A DNA stretch of 64,000 nt from Luteolibacter sp. Y139 (GTDB taxonomy: Bacteria; Verrucomicrobiota; Verrucomicrobiia; Verrucomicrobiales; Akkermansiaceae). Positions 25,667 to 35,746 of this stretch are shown here, piece by piece. Made by a program: the position numbers and the translations under genes. Where the stretch lies: contig NZ_JBBUKT010000006.1 of NCBI RefSeq assembly GCF_038066715.1, forward strand, positions 1 to 64,000, read 5' to 3'. The notes beneath the pieces were generated by a model. It saw only the letters and a program-made list of their open reading frames with translations. It was not told the DNA's origin and did no database searches. Within the stretch, counting starts at the first letter, position 1; every line of letters starts with the position of its first letter.

Positions 25667-25855
25667 TCAGCGTCCTGCGACCCAGTTGACGGAGTTGGTG
25701 AGGAGGGTCTTGAAGGCGGGGTTGTCGTGCGCCTTGTCATCGTGGCCGAGGGTGATGCAGACGATGCGGGTCTTCTTATCGCGGACGGCCCAGACGCTGG
25801 GGATCGGGTCCTTTGTTCCGTCAGGAGCGTTCACCGCAAGGATTTCCATGCCGGT
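25667..25855 (-). pseudogene. 3' remnant of a ThuA-like gene
   Basis: The 63 codons encode GMEILAVNAPDGTKDPIPSV and onward to the normal end NSVNWVAGR. They match the C-terminus of the intact gene at 27336-28073, with only a few amino-acid changes (E to V, Q to G, T to A) and no stop. Everything upstream is missing: the match stops three bases from the end of dctA. There is no own start or promoter, so it should not be expressed as a functional protein. It is part of the 255-bp duplicated block. Confidence 0.8.
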
Positions 25856-25857
25856 GT

Positions 25858-27198
25858 TCAGTTCCCTGGTAAGTCTTCGCCTGAGGCTATCGCAGCGACG
25901 GGTTCTGGCCCGGAGTCGAGGAGCCGAGCGCGCAGATCTCCGGCGGTCAGCTCCTTCTCCCAGCGGCTTATGACGACCGTCGCGACGCCATTTCCGATGA
26001 GGTTGGTGATTGCCCGGCACTCGCTCATGAAGCGGTCGATGCCGACGAGGAGAGCGAGACTTGCAATGGGGATGCCCGGCACGACCGCGAGGGTGGCGGC
26101 CAGGGTGATGAAACCCGCACCGGTGACGCCGCTGGCGCCCTTGGAACTGATCATTGCCACGAGCAGCAGCGAGATCTGCTGTTTGAGATCCAGTGGGGTA
26201 TTCGTCGCCTGCGCGAGGAAGACCGCGGCCATGGTCATGTAGATGTTCGTGCCATCGAGATTGAAACTGTAGCCGGTGGGAATCACGAGGCCGACGGTGC
26301 CGGGGGCGCAGCCAAGGCGCTGCATTTTCCGCATCATCCCCGGAAGCGCCGTTTCGCTCGAGCTGGTGCCGAGGACGAGCAGGATTTCCTCCTTGATGTA
26401 GGCAAGGAAGCGGAAGATCGAAAAGCCGGTGCAGCGCGCGATAAGACCGAGGACAATGCACACGAAAAGCGCGGCGGTCAGGTAGAAGCTGCCCATGAGC
26501 GCGAGGAGCCGGTTGAGCGACCCAAGGCCGTAGGTTCCCACGGTGAAGGCCATTGCGCCGAAGGCTCCGACCGGAGCCACTTTCACCACAATGGACATGA
26601 TTCCGAAGAAGAGCTGGCCGACGGTCTCGATGGCGTGAATCACACGCGGCGCGCGGCTGCCGAGAGTCTTCAGGGCGAAGGCGGTGAGAATCGCGAGAAG
26701 GAGGACCTGGAGCAGGTCGCCCTTGACGAAGGCATCGAAGAAACTGGTGGGGATGATGTTGAGAAGGAACTCCACCGTGCCAAGGGATTGCGCCTTCTCG
26801 GCGTAGCTTTGACCGATCTTCGGATCGAGCGCGGCAACATCGACATTGAAGCCCGCACCGGGCTTCAGCAAATTGACCACGACAAGGCCGATCACGAGTG
26901 CGACCGTGGAAACGACTTCAAAGTAGAGCAGGGTTTTGCCCCCGACCCGGCCGAGCTTCTTGAGGTCGGACATGGACGCCAAGCCGTGAACGACCGTGCA
27001 GAAGACGATCGGCGCGATGATCATCTTGATCAGCCGGATGAAGCCGTCGGCAAGGGGCTTCAGAGACGAAGCCTGCCAGTCTCCAGGCTGCGGGGTGTCC
27101 GGGAAGAAATGACCGGCGAGGATGCCCAGTAAAACCCCAGTGATTACCTGGACGTAGAGGACGCGATACCAAGGTGTGCGTGGACGGGGGAGGTGCAT
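25858..27198 (-). CDS. dctA: C4-dicarboxylate/cation symporter (DctA type)
   Basis: The 446-residue membrane protein has the family (DAACS) hallmarks in order: [20 protein letters not shown], the serine-rich hairpin [20 protein letters not shown], the substrate/cation motif [33 protein letters not shown] and [16 protein letters not shown]. It takes up succinate, fumarate, malate or related acidic substrates with cations; glutamate/aspartate carriers of the same family are the alternative. The gene is alone between two copies of a ThuA-gene tail and has CATAAT ten bases upstream of its start as a possible -10. Its own stop codon lies three bases from the repeat edge, which suggests it arrived in the same event that duplicated the tail. 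Confidence 0.88.
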   Translation of the reverse strand: MHLPRPRTPWYRVLYVQVITGVLLGILAGHFFPDTPQPGDWQASSLKPLADGFIRLIKMIIAPIVFCTVVHGLASMSDLKKLGRVGGKTLLYFEVVSTVALVIGLVVVNLLKPGAGFNVDVAALDPKIGQSYAEKAQSLGTVEFLLNIIPTSFFDAFVKGDLLQVLLLAILTAFALKTLGSRAPRVIHAIETVGQLFFGIMSIVVKVAPVGAFGAMAFTVGTYGLGSLNRLLALMGSFYLTAALFVCIVLGLIARCTGFSIFRFLAYIKEEILLVLGTSSSETALPGMMRKMQRLGCAPGTVGLVIPTGYSFNLDGTNIYMTMAAVFLAQATNTPLDLKQQISLLLVAMISSKGASGVTGAGFITLAATLAVVPGIPIASLALLVGIDRFMSECRAITNLIGNGVATVVISRWEKELTAGDLRARLLDSGPEPVAAIASGEDLPGN

Positions 27199-27269
27199 CT
27201 CGATTAATTATGCGATCCACTTGACCTCAGCCTAGCTCCGAAATCCATCCTAACGGTGTGGAGCCCAAT

Positions 27270-27524
27270 AAACGAAGAGACCCGCGCACCCTGATGGGCG
27301 GCGGGTCTGATAGTCTGGTGATTCTTACGGGCTGATCAGCGGCCTGCGACCCAGTTGACGGAATTGGTCAGGAGGGTCTTGAAGGCGGGGTTGTCGTGCG
27401 CCTTGTCATCGTGGCCGAGGGTAATGCAGACGATGCGGGTCTTCTTATCGCGGACGGTCCAGACGCTGGGGATGGGGTCCTTGGTTTGGTCCGGGGCGTT
27501 CTCGGCGAGGATTTCCATGCCGGT
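27270..27524. repeat. Direct repeat, copy 2 of a 255-bp block
   Basis: This is the copy within and behind the intact ThuA-like gene. It aligns without gaps to 25601-25855. Confidence 0.85.
27273..27308 (-). terminator. Terminator of the intact ThuA-like gene
   Basis: AGACCCGC (27278-27285) pairs with GCGGGTCT (27301-27308). On the minus strand the stem is followed by CTTCGTTTATT. It stands 28 bases after the stop codon. Confidence 0.6.
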
Positions 27525-28073
27525 CTTCTTCTCGGGCTGGAAGCGGTAGTTCTCGTCATAGATCATGAAGGTGGCGGGGACGCCTTTCATGATGGGATGC
27601 TTGGTGTCCTTGACGGTCACCTGGAAGTCGCCCTTGCCGTGGTTCGGGGTCTTGCCGCCGATGAAGCGGTCGTTGTAGCCCTTCCACGGGGTGTGGTCCC
27701 AGGTGGCGGCGTGGAGCATGACGATGCCCTTGCGCTTGTCGGCGAAATCGTTGAGTGCCTTTTGGAACTCTTCCTTGCCCCATTGGTCGTGGTTGCCGCT
27801 GAAGACGAGCACGTCCGCCTGAGGGAGCAGTTTCATGGCTTCATCGTAGTTCGGAGTGGCGGCGACGTCGGTCAAGGGGGCCGCCTTCAGGGTGGTGGCG
27901 TCGGTGCCGAGGAAATAGGTGGGGAAGTCGTGGGAGCTGCCGGAACCGACGAGCAGGACGCGGACGGTCTTGGCAGGCTTCGGGTCCGCGAACTTCTGGT
28001 TCATCGGTTCGGTCGAGTCCGGGCCAGCGAAGACCGGGAGGGCGAGAAGGGCGGAGAGAACGAGGGCTTTCAT
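27336..28073 (-). CDS. Exported ThuA-like domain protein
   Basis: The 245-residue protein has a signal peptide (MKALVLSALLALPVFAGP). It then has a class-I glutamine-amidotransferase-like fold of the ThuA (trehalose utilisation) family: VRVLLVGSGSSHDFPTYFLG, ADVLVFSGNHDQWGKEEFQ, GIVMLHAATWDHTPWKGYND and PIPSVWTVRDKKTRIVCITL ending GHDDKAH. In PVC bacteria such proteins are often found with heme c proteins and sugar dehydrogenases. The next gene upstream encodes a giant heme protein whose own N-terminus is another ThuA domain, 50 bases away, so the two probably work together. The substrate is unknown. Confidence 0.78.
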   Translation of the reverse strand: MKALVLSALLALPVFAGPDSTEPMNQKFADPKPAKTVRVLLVGSGSSHDFPTYFLGTDATTLKAAPLTDVAATPNYDEAMKLLPQADVLVFSGNHDQWGKEEFQKALNDFADKRKGIVMLHAATWDHTPWKGYNDRFIGGKTPNHGKGDFQVTVKDTKHPIMKGVPATFMIYDENYRFQPEKKTGMEILAENAPDQTKDPIPSVWTVRDKKTRIVCITLGHDDKAHDNPAFKTLLTNSVNWVAGR

Positions 28074-28123
28074 GGTGTTGCGTTCGTGATGGTGGAGGTT
28101 TTGTAGAAGTGTTTGCGAGAGGT

Positions 28124-31100
28124 TCAGGGCTTCTTGGCGACGCTGCGGATGTAGCCGATGATGTCGCGCAGGTTGTCGGCTCCCATGCCTTCGAGGCCTT
28201 CGGGCATGAGGGAGTTTTCGCCCTTCTGGCGGCTGGCGATGTCGGCGGTCTTCAGGTCGACGGTGATGCCACCGGGCTGGCGGATCTGGACGCGCGTTTC
28301 ATTTTCACTGGCGATGAGGGCGGAGTACTGGGTGCCGTCCTTCATGGTGATGTTCCAGGTGCGGTGCTCGTCATCGACGATCAGGTTTGGATTGACGATG
28401 TGGGTGAGCAACTCGAGGACCGGATGGGAACCGATGCCGCCGAGGTCGGGGCCGAAGACGTGGCCCTGACCGTCCAACTGGTGGCAGGTGGAGCAGATCG
28501 CGGTGAACATCAGCTTGCCGTTTTCGATGTTCGCGGGCTTTTCGACGAGTGGGACCAGCTTGGCGATGATCTGGTCCTTGCTCTGCGAAGCCGCGCCGCC
28601 GAGCAGGGTCTTCGCGCGTTGTGCCGTGGCGGCATCCGGGTGAGCGGTGAGGCGGGAAACCTGCGTGGCATCGAGGGTGGATGGATCCACCTTCTTCGCT
28701 TCCACCGCATCGAGCAGCAGCTTCGCCCACTCGGGACGGCTGGTGAGGGCGGTGACGGCTTGGTCGCGGGCGGGTTTTGGCAGCGTTGCGAGTGCCTCCG
28801 CGATTGCGCGGCCGGCTTCGGGGTCGCCGGTGGCGGAGAGGGCGGAGATCAGGTCCTTGGCAAAGGCTTCCGAGGCGGTTGGCGTCAGCAGCGCGGTGAT
28901 ATTGGTGAGGATGAACTTGTTAGAGCCGCGGGCGGGCAACAGCGCACGCACTGCATCAGCGCGGACGGTGTCGGATTGGCCGGCATCGCGGGCGACTTCC
29001 ATCAGCTCGGTGGCTGCCTTGGTGATTTCCTTCGAGAGCGTTCCGCCTTTGTCCCAGGTCGCGGCAAGCGAGAGGGCACCGGCAGCGATCCCGCGATCAG
29101 GCGAGGCGAGCAGCGCCTTCAACGAAGCCAGTGCCGCTTGCAGGTTGCGCGGGGCGGCTGGAGGCGTCTTGCCGAGCTCGCGGAGCACGACGGCGACGAG
29201 CTTCGGATTCGGGGATTTCTCGGCGGCCTGGAGGACGGAGATGAGCTGACCTTGATTGCCACTGGAGGCGAGGGTCGATGCCATCGACTGGACGGCGTCT
29301 TCCGATTGGGAAGATCCCGCTTCGGTCAGGACGGTTTCGAGCTGCGAGGATGGGTTCCGCGCGCTGGCGGCGGCGGCAGCGGCCTTGGACCATTCGTCGT
29401 TCTGCTTGGCACCGGAGGCGAGCAGGGCGGCGCTGGCTTCCGGGGTCATCGGTGAGGCACCGAGGGCGCGCAGGGTGGCGAGGCGGACGCGCTCATTCTT
29501 GTCGTTGAGGCCGGCGGTCACTTCGGCACCGCCGAGTGGGATGCCACTGGCTTCGGCGATGAGCATGGCGTTCTTGCGGACGCGGTCATCGCTGGCGCGG
29601 AGGGCTTCCTTGAGCACGGGCTCCTTGAGCTGGTTGAGGCGATTGAGCGCCCACAGCGCCTGGATGCGGGCGGGCACGAAGGATTCGCTGGTCGCCATGG
29701 CGGTCAACTGAGGCTCGACCGAGGTGCCGACTTCAGCGGCGCGCTCGAGGAGGATGCGGATCGCGTTGAATCTAACATCCTTGTTTGGGTGCTTGAATGC
29801 AGCGACGAGTTCGGCGGGCTTGGCACGATACATGTCGAGCTGCGGCCACTTCGGTGCGCCCTGGTATTGGACGCGGAAGATGCGGCCGAAGTAGTGATCG
29901 CGGTCGGGACGGACGGAGGCACCGGAGCGGCTGTGTTGCGGGCCGCGGGTGTCATTGTGAATGACGACGGGCGTATTGAAATCGAGGATGTACATCGCGC
30001 CATCCGGTCCGAAGGAGACGTCGATGGGGGAGAACCAGTAGTCCATGGAGCGGAGCCATTCGCCGTTCTGGATGATATTCTCACCTTTGAAGGATGGGCC
30101 TTCGGGCTTGAGGTTCTCGACGTGGATGATGTCCAGGATGGGCTCGGACATGAAGATCTTGCCGTCGTATTCCTTCGGCCACGCGCCGCCTTCGTAAACG
30201 GCGGTGGAGCAGCCGGCGCTGTAGCGGCCGACCTGGTCGATCTGCATGGTGGGCGGGCGATCGGGCATATCGGTGCGCTGGACCGTGCGGCCGGGATTCA
30301 CGGCGAAGAAGCTGGATGCCTTGGTGTTAGGAGCGCGTGCGAGCACCCACTCGGGCAGGACCACATGCTGGACGGGGTTTCCGCTGGTGGCCTTGCCGTG
30401 GAAGAGCTCCATGTCGCTGGTGACTTCACCACCGAAGGAGTTGCCGCCTTGGGATGCGACTTGCTCGATGGCAGAGCCGTCCGCCTTGAAGCGGAACATG
30501 CCCGCGGTGACGCGGCCCATGCTCTTGTGAAGGATCGGGCTCGACACGTTGGCATCGCTGCCGGTGCTGGCGTAGATCCAGCCATCGGGGGCGGCGACGA
30601 AGTGATTCGCAACGAAGTGGGTGTCGCCGGGAGCGAAGCCTTCATAGAGGGGCTTCACGACGTCGGCCTTGCCGTCGCCGTTTTCATCCTGAAGCGAGAC
30701 GATGTGCGGCTGCGCGACGGCAATAACGCCACTTTCCGAAAGGCAGAAGCCGGTGACGAGTTCGAGGCCTTTGTAGAAGACGGTCTTCTTGTCCATCTTC
30801 CCGTCGCCATTGGTGTCTTCGAGGATGCTGATGCTGTCCTCGGCGGGGCGGTTCGGATCGACGGGAGTCAGGGCACCGGTTTCCTTCCAAGGCTCGGCGA
30901 CCGTGGGGCGGCGGCCGTTCGGATACTCGGGAGTTTCGGCGACCCAGAGGCGGCCCTTGCCGTCCCACTGGATGGCGATGGGCTTGTTGATGAGGGGCTC
31001 TTCCGCCACGACATTCGCGACGAAGCCGTTCTGTAGTTTGAATTGTTTGACGGCATCGGCAGCGCGCAGGGGGCCACCGGCGGGATAGCGGAGGGTGGCG

Positions 31101-31849
31101 AGGTCGGCCTTCGCGCTGAGTTCGTCGGGCTCGTGCTTTCCGGTCCAGGCGACGGAGCGCAGGATGAAGGTGCGGATGCTGGCGTGAGCCAAGTTGGCAG
31201 GCGCGCCTTGAAGAATAGCGGCAGCGCGGTGGGTGGAGGGCTCGTAGGTCCAGATCTGTGGCTGGAGGTCGTAGACGGAGGCTCGCACGTCGCGGCCGGG
31301 GACCTTGGGTCCGTCGCCGCGCTTGGCATCGCGGCCTTTCGGCGTGAAGGCGGAGGCGAGCACCTGGATGCTATTCTCGAAGTCCAGGTCGTAGAGGGTG
31401 TCGTCGTCGATATCGAAGGGGGAGCTGTCCTTCACGATCGGGTGCGAGTTCGTGACGACGTAGAGCATCATCTTGCTCATGAACTTGCGGCTGCTGTCAT
31501 CCCAGCCGCCGCCGAAGGTGGCCTTCCCCCAGGCTGCGTCGCCGGATGCGACGGCGCCGTTGACCACGACGATACCGCCGCCGCGCTTGGTGAAATTCGT
31601 GATCGCCGTCTGGGAAGTGGCGGGCAGGGCCTCGAACTTTTCGCGGTGCAACAGCAGCACGTCGGCTTTGGAAAGCTTCGCCTCGTCCGGGGTGAGGACG
31701 GCGATGGCTTGGGCACCACCGGACTTGAGCGCGGCGAGGTAGGCGTTCGAGAACTGGTTGTTGTCGCTCGACACGATCACTCGCAGCGGAGCGGCGTGCA
31801 GGGATGATACGAGCACGAGGAGAAGCAGGGGCAGCAGGCGGAGGAACAT
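28124..31849 (-). CDS. PVC-type heme-binding CxxCH protein with ThuA and HEAT domains
   Basis: The 1241-residue exported protein starts with MFLRLLPLLLLVLVSSLHAA (ATG 31849; the frame stays open to 31909). Domains in order: ThuA-like (about 20-230, VIVSSDNNQFSNAYLAALKS); PVC-type membrane-bound dehydrogenase/propeller (about 255-650, with QWDGKGRLWVAETPEYPNG and DENGDGKADVVKPLYEGFAP); HEAT repeats (about 680-1080, for example RIQALWALNRLNQLKEPVLK); then cytochrome c with CSTCHQLDGQGHVFGPDLGG, heme attachment C-x2-CH at about residue 1118, and an axial Met candidate near SLMPEGLEGM. Such fusions are typical of Planctomycetes and Verrucomicrobia and probably oxidise a sugar or sugar derivative outside the cytoplasm. 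The substrate is unknown. Confidence 0.85.
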   Translation of the reverse strand: MFLRLLPLLLLVLVSSLHAAPLRVIVSSDNNQFSNAYLAALKSGGAQAIAVLTPDEAKLSKADVLLLHREKFEALPATSQTAITNFTKRGGGIVVVNGAVASGDAAWGKATFGGGWDDSSRKFMSKMMLYVVTNSHPIVKDSSPFDIDDDTLYDLDFENSIQVLASAFTPKGRDAKRGDGPKVPGRDVRASVYDLQPQIWTYEPSTHRAAAILQGAPANLAHASIRTFILRSVAWTGKHEPDELSAKADLATLRYPAGGPLRAADAVKQFKLQNGFVANVVAEEPLINKPIAIQWDGKGRLWVAETPEYPNGRRPTVAEPWKETGALTPVDPNRPAEDSISILEDTNGDGKMDKKTVFYKGLELVTGFCLSESGVIAVAQPHIVSLQDENGDGKADVVKPLYEGFAPGDTHFVANHFVAAPDGWIYASTGSDANVSSPILHKSMGRVTAGMFRFKADGSAIEQVASQGGNSFGGEVTSDMELFHGKATSGNPVQHVVLPEWVLARAPNTKASSFFAVNPGRTVQRTDMPDRPPTMQIDQVGRYSAGCSTAVYEGGAWPKEYDGKIFMSEPILDIIHVENLKPEGPSFKGENIIQNGEWLRSMDYWFSPIDVSFGPDGAMYILDFNTPVVIHNDTRGPQHSRSGASVRPDRDHYFGRIFRVQYQGAPKWPQLDMYRAKPAELVAAFKHPNKDVRFNAIRILLERAAEVGTSVEPQLTAMATSESFVPARIQALWALNRLNQLKEPVLKEALRASDDRVRKNAMLIAEASGIPLGGAEVTAGLNDKNERVRLATLRALGASPMTPEASAALLASGAKQNDEWSKAAAAAASARNPSSQLETVLTEAGSSQSEDAVQSMASTLASSGNQGQLISVLQAAEKSPNPKLVAVVLRELGKTPPAAPRNLQAALASLKALLASPDRGIAAGALSLAATWDKGGTLSKEITKAATELMEVARDAGQSDTVRADAVRALLPARGSNKFILTNITALLTPTASEAFAKDLISALSATGDPEAGRAIAEALATLPKPARDQAVTALTSRPEWAKLLLDAVEAKKVDPSTLDATQVSRLTAHPDAATAQRAKTLLGGAASQSKDQIIAKLVPLVEKPANIENGKLMFTAICSTCHQLDGQGHVFGPDLGGIGSHPVLELLTHIVNPNLIVDDEHRTWNITMKDGTQYSALIASENETRVQIRQPGGITVDLKTADIASRQKGENSLMPEGLEGMGADNLRDIIGYIRSVAKKP

Positions 31850-32174
31850 GGGTTGGAAAATTGGTGCTCGAGGCAGGGTCCGCATGGTGAGAGATGGGTT
31901 CATTGGCATTTAGTCGCATTTTGGATGAAAGCGCCAAGCTTCCACCGTGTCCCGTGCGGCGAGGATTGAAGTCAGACTACGCGCGGATGTTTCGTTGTTT
32001 GGCATAGCAACCGCGTTTTTTCTGTCATCAAAGCGGTGCGGCCGGGTGGGTTGGTTCAAATCCAAGTGAGAGGGGAGCAAACTGCACCTCCCGCGGAAAT
32101 TCCCCTTGCACCGGGGGCGGGGCGCGTGAATGCTCCGCCCGAAACCATATAAACCTGAGCAAGTAACTAAGGTA
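31850..32174. other. Intergenic region between the heme protein gene and cysJ
   Basis: These 325 bases hold no convincing gene. They carry the divergent control regions. TATAAA at 32148-32153 is a possible -10 for cysJ, but no good -35 stands at the right distance. GGGCGG/CCGCCC at 32115-32140 could pair. No known riboswitch fold was recognised. Confidence 0.4.
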
Positions 32175-33944
32175 ATGCTTCCCGAGCACGCTCCCTTCTC
32201 TCCCGACCAACGCCGCGCCGTCGATCTGGCGCTGGCAGGACTCGATGCGTCCCAGCGCTTTTGGCTGGCTGGATTTCTCTCTGCCGCACCGGTGGGTTCT
32301 GGGGCTCCCGTGGCTGCGGCCGCGGGTTCGCTGAAGCTGACCGTGCTGTATGGTACTGAGTCCGGGAATTCCGAAAAGCTGGCAGATCTGTCAGCGAAGG
32401 AGGCGAAGAAGCGTGGTTTCCAGACTGCGGTGAAGAACATGTCGGACATTTCTCCGGCGGATCTCGCGAAGGTGGAGAACCTGCTGGTGATTGTCAGCAC
32501 CTGGGGTGATGGCGAGCCGCCGGAAAGCGCGACCTCTTTCTACAAGGAGTTCATGAATGGCTCGGCGATCCATTTGCCTGCCGTGCGGTTCTCGGTGTGC
32601 GCGCTGGGGGATACGGCGTATGAGAAATTCTGCCAGATCGGCAAAGACGTCGACGCTCGCCTGGAGGCGCTTGGTGCGACCCGGATCTCGCCGCGTCAAG
32701 ATTGCGACGTGGAGTATGAGCAACCGTATCACGAATGGCTGGATGCGGCGCTGAAGTCCTTCGGCCCGGCTGCTCCGGCTCCGGTGACCCTTGCCCCGAC
32801 CGCGACCCATGTGGCCGAGGAATACGGTAAGAAGAACCCGTTCCCGTCCGAGCTTCTTGAGAAGGTCCTTCTTAACGGCAAGGGCACGACCAAGGAGACG
32901 TGGCACTATGAACTCTCTCTCGAAGGCTCTGGCCTGACCTACGAAGCTGGCGATGCGCTGGCTGTGGTGCCGGTGAATGCGCCGGATATCGTGGAAGGTA
33001 TCCTCAAGGCATCGAAGCTTTCGGGCAGTGAGACCGTGGAAGTGAAGGGCGTGGGGCAGAAGGTTTTGGCCGATGCGCTGCGTGAGGACTTCGATATCAC
33101 GGCGCTGTCGCGTGCGGTGCTGACCAAGCTTCAGGCGATCTCCGGTTCGGACAAGCTGGCTGCCTTGCTTGCCGATGACGCGAAGGATCAGCTCAAGGAT
33201 TACCAATGGGGTCGCTGGATCGCTGACGCGATCGCCGACTTCGCTTCCAGTGGTGTCGGTGCCACGGAGCTGGTGAGCATTTTCCGCAAGCTGCCGCCGC
33301 GGCTTTACTCGATCGCTTCCAGCCCGCTGGCTCATCCGGGTGAGGTTCACCTGACGGTGGCTTCGGTGCGCTATCAGGCTCATGGTCTGCCTCGCAAGGG
33401 TGTGGCTTCGACCTATCTCGCTGACCTGATTGAGAAGGGCGGCAAGGTTCCGGTCTACACGCACCAGAACAAGAACTTCCGCCTGCCTGCATCGGCCGAT
33501 ACGCCAGTAATCATGGTGGGGCCGGGCACGGGGGTGGCTCCGTTCCGCGCCTTCGTCGAGCAACGCGCTGCGACTGGCAAGCCGGGCAAGAACTGGCTGT
33601 TCTTCGGCGACCAGCGCTACACGTATGACTTCCTCTATCAGACCGAGTGGCAGGATCACCTCAAGGAGGGGAACCTGACCAAGCTCGACGTCGCCTTCTC
33701 CCGCGACCAACCGGAGAAGGTCTATGTGCAGCATCGGATGCTGGACCGCGCGAAGGAGCTCTACGGTTGGCTCCAGGAAGGCGCGCACTTCTACGTCTGC
33801 GGCGATGCCTCGCGCATGGCCAGCGATGTCCACGAGGCCTTGATCGCCGTCGTCGAGAAAGAGGGTGGCTTCTCCCGCGAAGTCGCCGAGGCTTACATCG
33901 AGGACCTCAAGAAGTCCAAGCGCTACCAGCGCGACGTGTACTGA
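32175..33944 (+). CDS. cysJ: Assimilatory sulfite reductase flavoprotein (alpha subunit)
   Basis: The 589-residue diflavin reductase passes electrons from NADPH through FAD and FMN to the sulfite reductase hemoprotein CysI. From about residue 50 it has the flavodoxin domain (LTVLYGTESGNSEKLADLSA, VSTWGDGEPPESA, CALGDTAYEKFCQIG). It then has the FAD domain (RLYSIASSPLAHPGEVHLTV, GVASTYLAD) and the NADPH domain (MVGPGTGVAPFRAF, YVCGDASRMASDVHEAL), ending in a typical aromatic residue. ATG 32175 is preferred to 32130 because AAGG stands just before it and the family begins there. It is the first gene of a five-gene sulfur cluster; cysI follows after 45 bases. Confidence 0.9.
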   Translation: MLPEHAPFSPDQRRAVDLALAGLDASQRFWLAGFLSAAPVGSGAPVAAAAGSLKLTVLYGTESGNSEKLADLSAKEAKKRGFQTAVKNMSDISPADLAKVENLLVIVSTWGDGEPPESATSFYKEFMNGSAIHLPAVRFSVCALGDTAYEKFCQIGKDVDARLEALGATRISPRQDCDVEYEQPYHEWLDAALKSFGPAAPAPVTLAPTATHVAEEYGKKNPFPSELLEKVLLNGKGTTKETWHYELSLEGSGLTYEAGDALAVVPVNAPDIVEGILKASKLSGSETVEVKGVGQKVLADALREDFDITALSRAVLTKLQAISGSDKLAALLADDAKDQLKDYQWGRWIADAIADFASSGVGATELVSIFRKLPPRLYSIASSPLAHPGEVHLTVASVRYQAHGLPRKGVASTYLADLIEKGGKVPVYTHQNKNFRLPASADTPVIMVGPGTGVAPFRAFVEQRAATGKPGKNWLFFGDQRYTYDFLYQTEWQDHLKEGNLTKLDVAFSRDQPEKVYVQHRMLDRAKELYGWLQEGAHFYVCGDASRMASDVHEALIAVVEKEGGFSREVAEAYIEDLKKSKRYQRDVY

Positions 33945-33989
33945 CCAAGCATCGAGTCAGCAGTTCCAAGTTCCAATTTTTCAGACGCC

Positions 33990-35711
33990 ATGAGCGAAAA
34001 GAAACTCTCCGCCAACGAAGGCATCAAGACGCGCTCGAACTACCTGCGCGGCACCATTCAGGAAGGTCTCGCCGACCAGTCCACCGGCTCGATGTCGGAG
34101 GATGACCAGCAGTTGCTGAAGTTCCACGGCACCTATCAGCAGGACGATCGCGACACCCGTAATGACCGTCGCAAGCACCGCCTTGAGAAGGCCTACTCCT
34201 TCATGATCCGCATCCGCGTGCCGGGTGGCGTGGCCACCCCGCACCAGTGGATCGAGACGGACCGCCTCGCGACGCAGTTTGCCAATGGCACGATCAAGCT
34301 GACGACGCGCCAAGCCTTCCAGTTCCACGGCATCATCAAGACGAACCTGAAGCGCACGATCAAGGAGATCAACCAGGCGGCGATGGATACCGTCGCGGCT
34401 TGCGGCGACGTGAACCGCAACGTGATGTGCAATCCGAATCCGTATCTCTCGTCGGTGCATGCCGATGTGCTGAAGGCGGCACAGGACATTTCCGCACACC
34501 TCACGCCGGCGACCCGTGCCTATCACGAGATCTGGCTGGATGGTGAGAAGATCGAAACCTCCGAGCAGGAAGAACAGGAGCCGATCTACGGCAAGACCTA
34601 CCTGCCGCGGAAGTTCAAGATCACCATCGCCGTGCCGCCAAGCAACGACGTGGACATCTTCGCGAACTGCCTTTCGTTCATCGCGATCGTCGAGAACGAC
34701 AAGGTCGTCGGCTACAATGTCGCCGTTGGTGGTGGCATGGGTTCGACCCACGGCAACGAGGCTACTTATCCGCGCATTGCCGACGTGATCGGCTACTGCA
34801 CGGCGGAGCAGGTCGTGGACGTGGCCGAGAAGGTGGTGCTGGTGCAGCGCGACTTCGGCGATCGCACGGATCGCAAGCACTCGCGCTTCAAGTACACCGT
34901 GGATGACCACGGCCCGGAGTGGATCCTTGCCAAGCTCAACGAGTATCTCGGCTACGAACTCGGTCCGGTGCGTGATTACAAGTTCACGGACAATGGCGAC
35001 CGCTTCGGCTGGGTCGAAGACGAGAAGGGGAACTTCCACTACACGCTCTTCGTCGAAGGTGGCCGTGTGCTCGACACGCCGGCTTACCCGATGCGCACCG
35101 GTTTGCTGGAGATCGCAAAGATCCATGACGGCGACTTCCGCCTGACTGCGAACCAGAACCTGATGATCGCGAATATTTCCGCCAAGAAGCGCTCCGAGAT
35201 CGAGGCGCTGCTGGAGAAGTATGGCATGCATCATAGCCACGAGCGCAGTGCGCTGCGCCTCGCCTCGATCGCTTGCGTCGCCCTGCCGACTTGCGGCCTG
35301 GCGCTCGCGGAAGCCGAGCGCTATCTGCCGGAAGTGGTGACCGAACTGGAAGAGGAACTGGAAAATGCCGGCCTCCGCCACGACTCGATCACGATCCGCA
35401 TGACGGGTTGCCCGAACGGTTGCGGCCGTCCGTTCATCTCCGAGATCGGCTTCGTCGGTCGCGGACCGGATCGCTACAATCTCTACCTCGGTGGTGGTCA
35501 CGCTGGCCAGCGGCTCAGCAAGCTCTATCGCCAGGACATCCATGCGAACGAGATCCGCGGCCTGCTGGCTCCGATCTTCCAGCGCTACGCGAAGGAGCGG
35601 GAAAAGGGCGAGCACTTCGGTGACTTCGTCATCCGCGCCGGCATCGTTGCAGAGACCAAGCAGGGCGGCGACTTCCACAAGAACATCAAGGAAGAGGCGC
35701 TCAAGAACTGA
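33990..35711 (+). CDS. cysI: Sulfite reductase hemoprotein (beta subunit)
   Basis: The 573-residue siroheme/[4Fe-4S] enzyme reduces sulfite to sulfide with electrons from CysJ. The cofactor cysteines are seen in the correct pattern: [20 protein letters not shown] (C-x5-C) and [20 protein letters not shown] (C-x3-C), about 45 residues apart. The substrate-side motif is [19 protein letters not shown] with the family arginines, and [12 protein letters not shown] is the conserved siroheme region. The length is normal. A stem-loop follows before cysH, so downstream genes may be expressed at another level. Confidence 0.93.
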   Translation: MSEKKLSANEGIKTRSNYLRGTIQEGLADQSTGSMSEDDQQLLKFHGTYQQDDRDTRNDRRKHRLEKAYSFMIRIRVPGGVATPHQWIETDRLATQFANGTIKLTTRQAFQFHGIIKTNLKRTIKEINQAAMDTVAACGDVNRNVMCNPNPYLSSVHADVLKAAQDISAHLTPATRAYHEIWLDGEKIETSEQEEQEPIYGKTYLPRKFKITIAVPPSNDVDIFANCLSFIAIVENDKVVGYNVAVGGGMGSTHGNEATYPRIADVIGYCTAEQVVDVAEKVVLVQRDFGDRTDRKHSRFKYTVDDHGPEWILAKLNEYLGYELGPVRDYKFTDNGDRFGWVEDEKGNFHYTLFVEGGRVLDTPAYPMRTGLLEIAKIHDGDFRLTANQNLMIANISAKKRSEIEALLEKYGMHHSHERSALRLASIACVALPTCGLALAEAERYLPEVVTELEEELENAGLRHDSITIRMTGCPNGCGRPFISEIGFVGRGPDRYNLYLGGGHAGQRLSKLYRQDIHANEIRGLLAPIFQRYAKEREKGEHFGDFVIRAGIVAETKQGGDFHKNIKEEALKN

Positions 35712-35746
35712 ACCGACCATGAACAGGGAATGTGAAACCGGATACC

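Larger units (their letters stand above)
25601..25855. repeat. Direct repeat, copy 1 of a 255-bp block
   Basis: This block aligns without gaps to 27270-27524 at a constant offset of 1669 bases, with about 30 mismatches by eye. It covers the last 63 codons of a ThuA-like gene plus its terminator. The match ends three bases before the dctA stop codon. Confidence 0.85.

Noticed and set aside
25667-26461. A 264-codon frame ending in the ThuA tail
   Set aside because: Its upstream part is out of frame with, and opposite in sense content to, the clear dctA gene. Only the last 63 codons have homology, so it is treated as a relic.
31910-32174. Riboswitch before cysJ
   Set aside because: A G+C-rich inverted segment exists, but no conserved core of SAM or other sulfur-linked riboswitches was recognised.
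32391-33833. Open frame of 480 codons opposite cysJ
   Set aside because: The plus strand is a clear diflavin reductase. No motif is seen in the opposite frame.
33981-35720. Open frame of about 580 codons opposite cysI
   Set aside because: The cysI frame carries all cofactor cysteines. The opposite frame is a compositional mirror.
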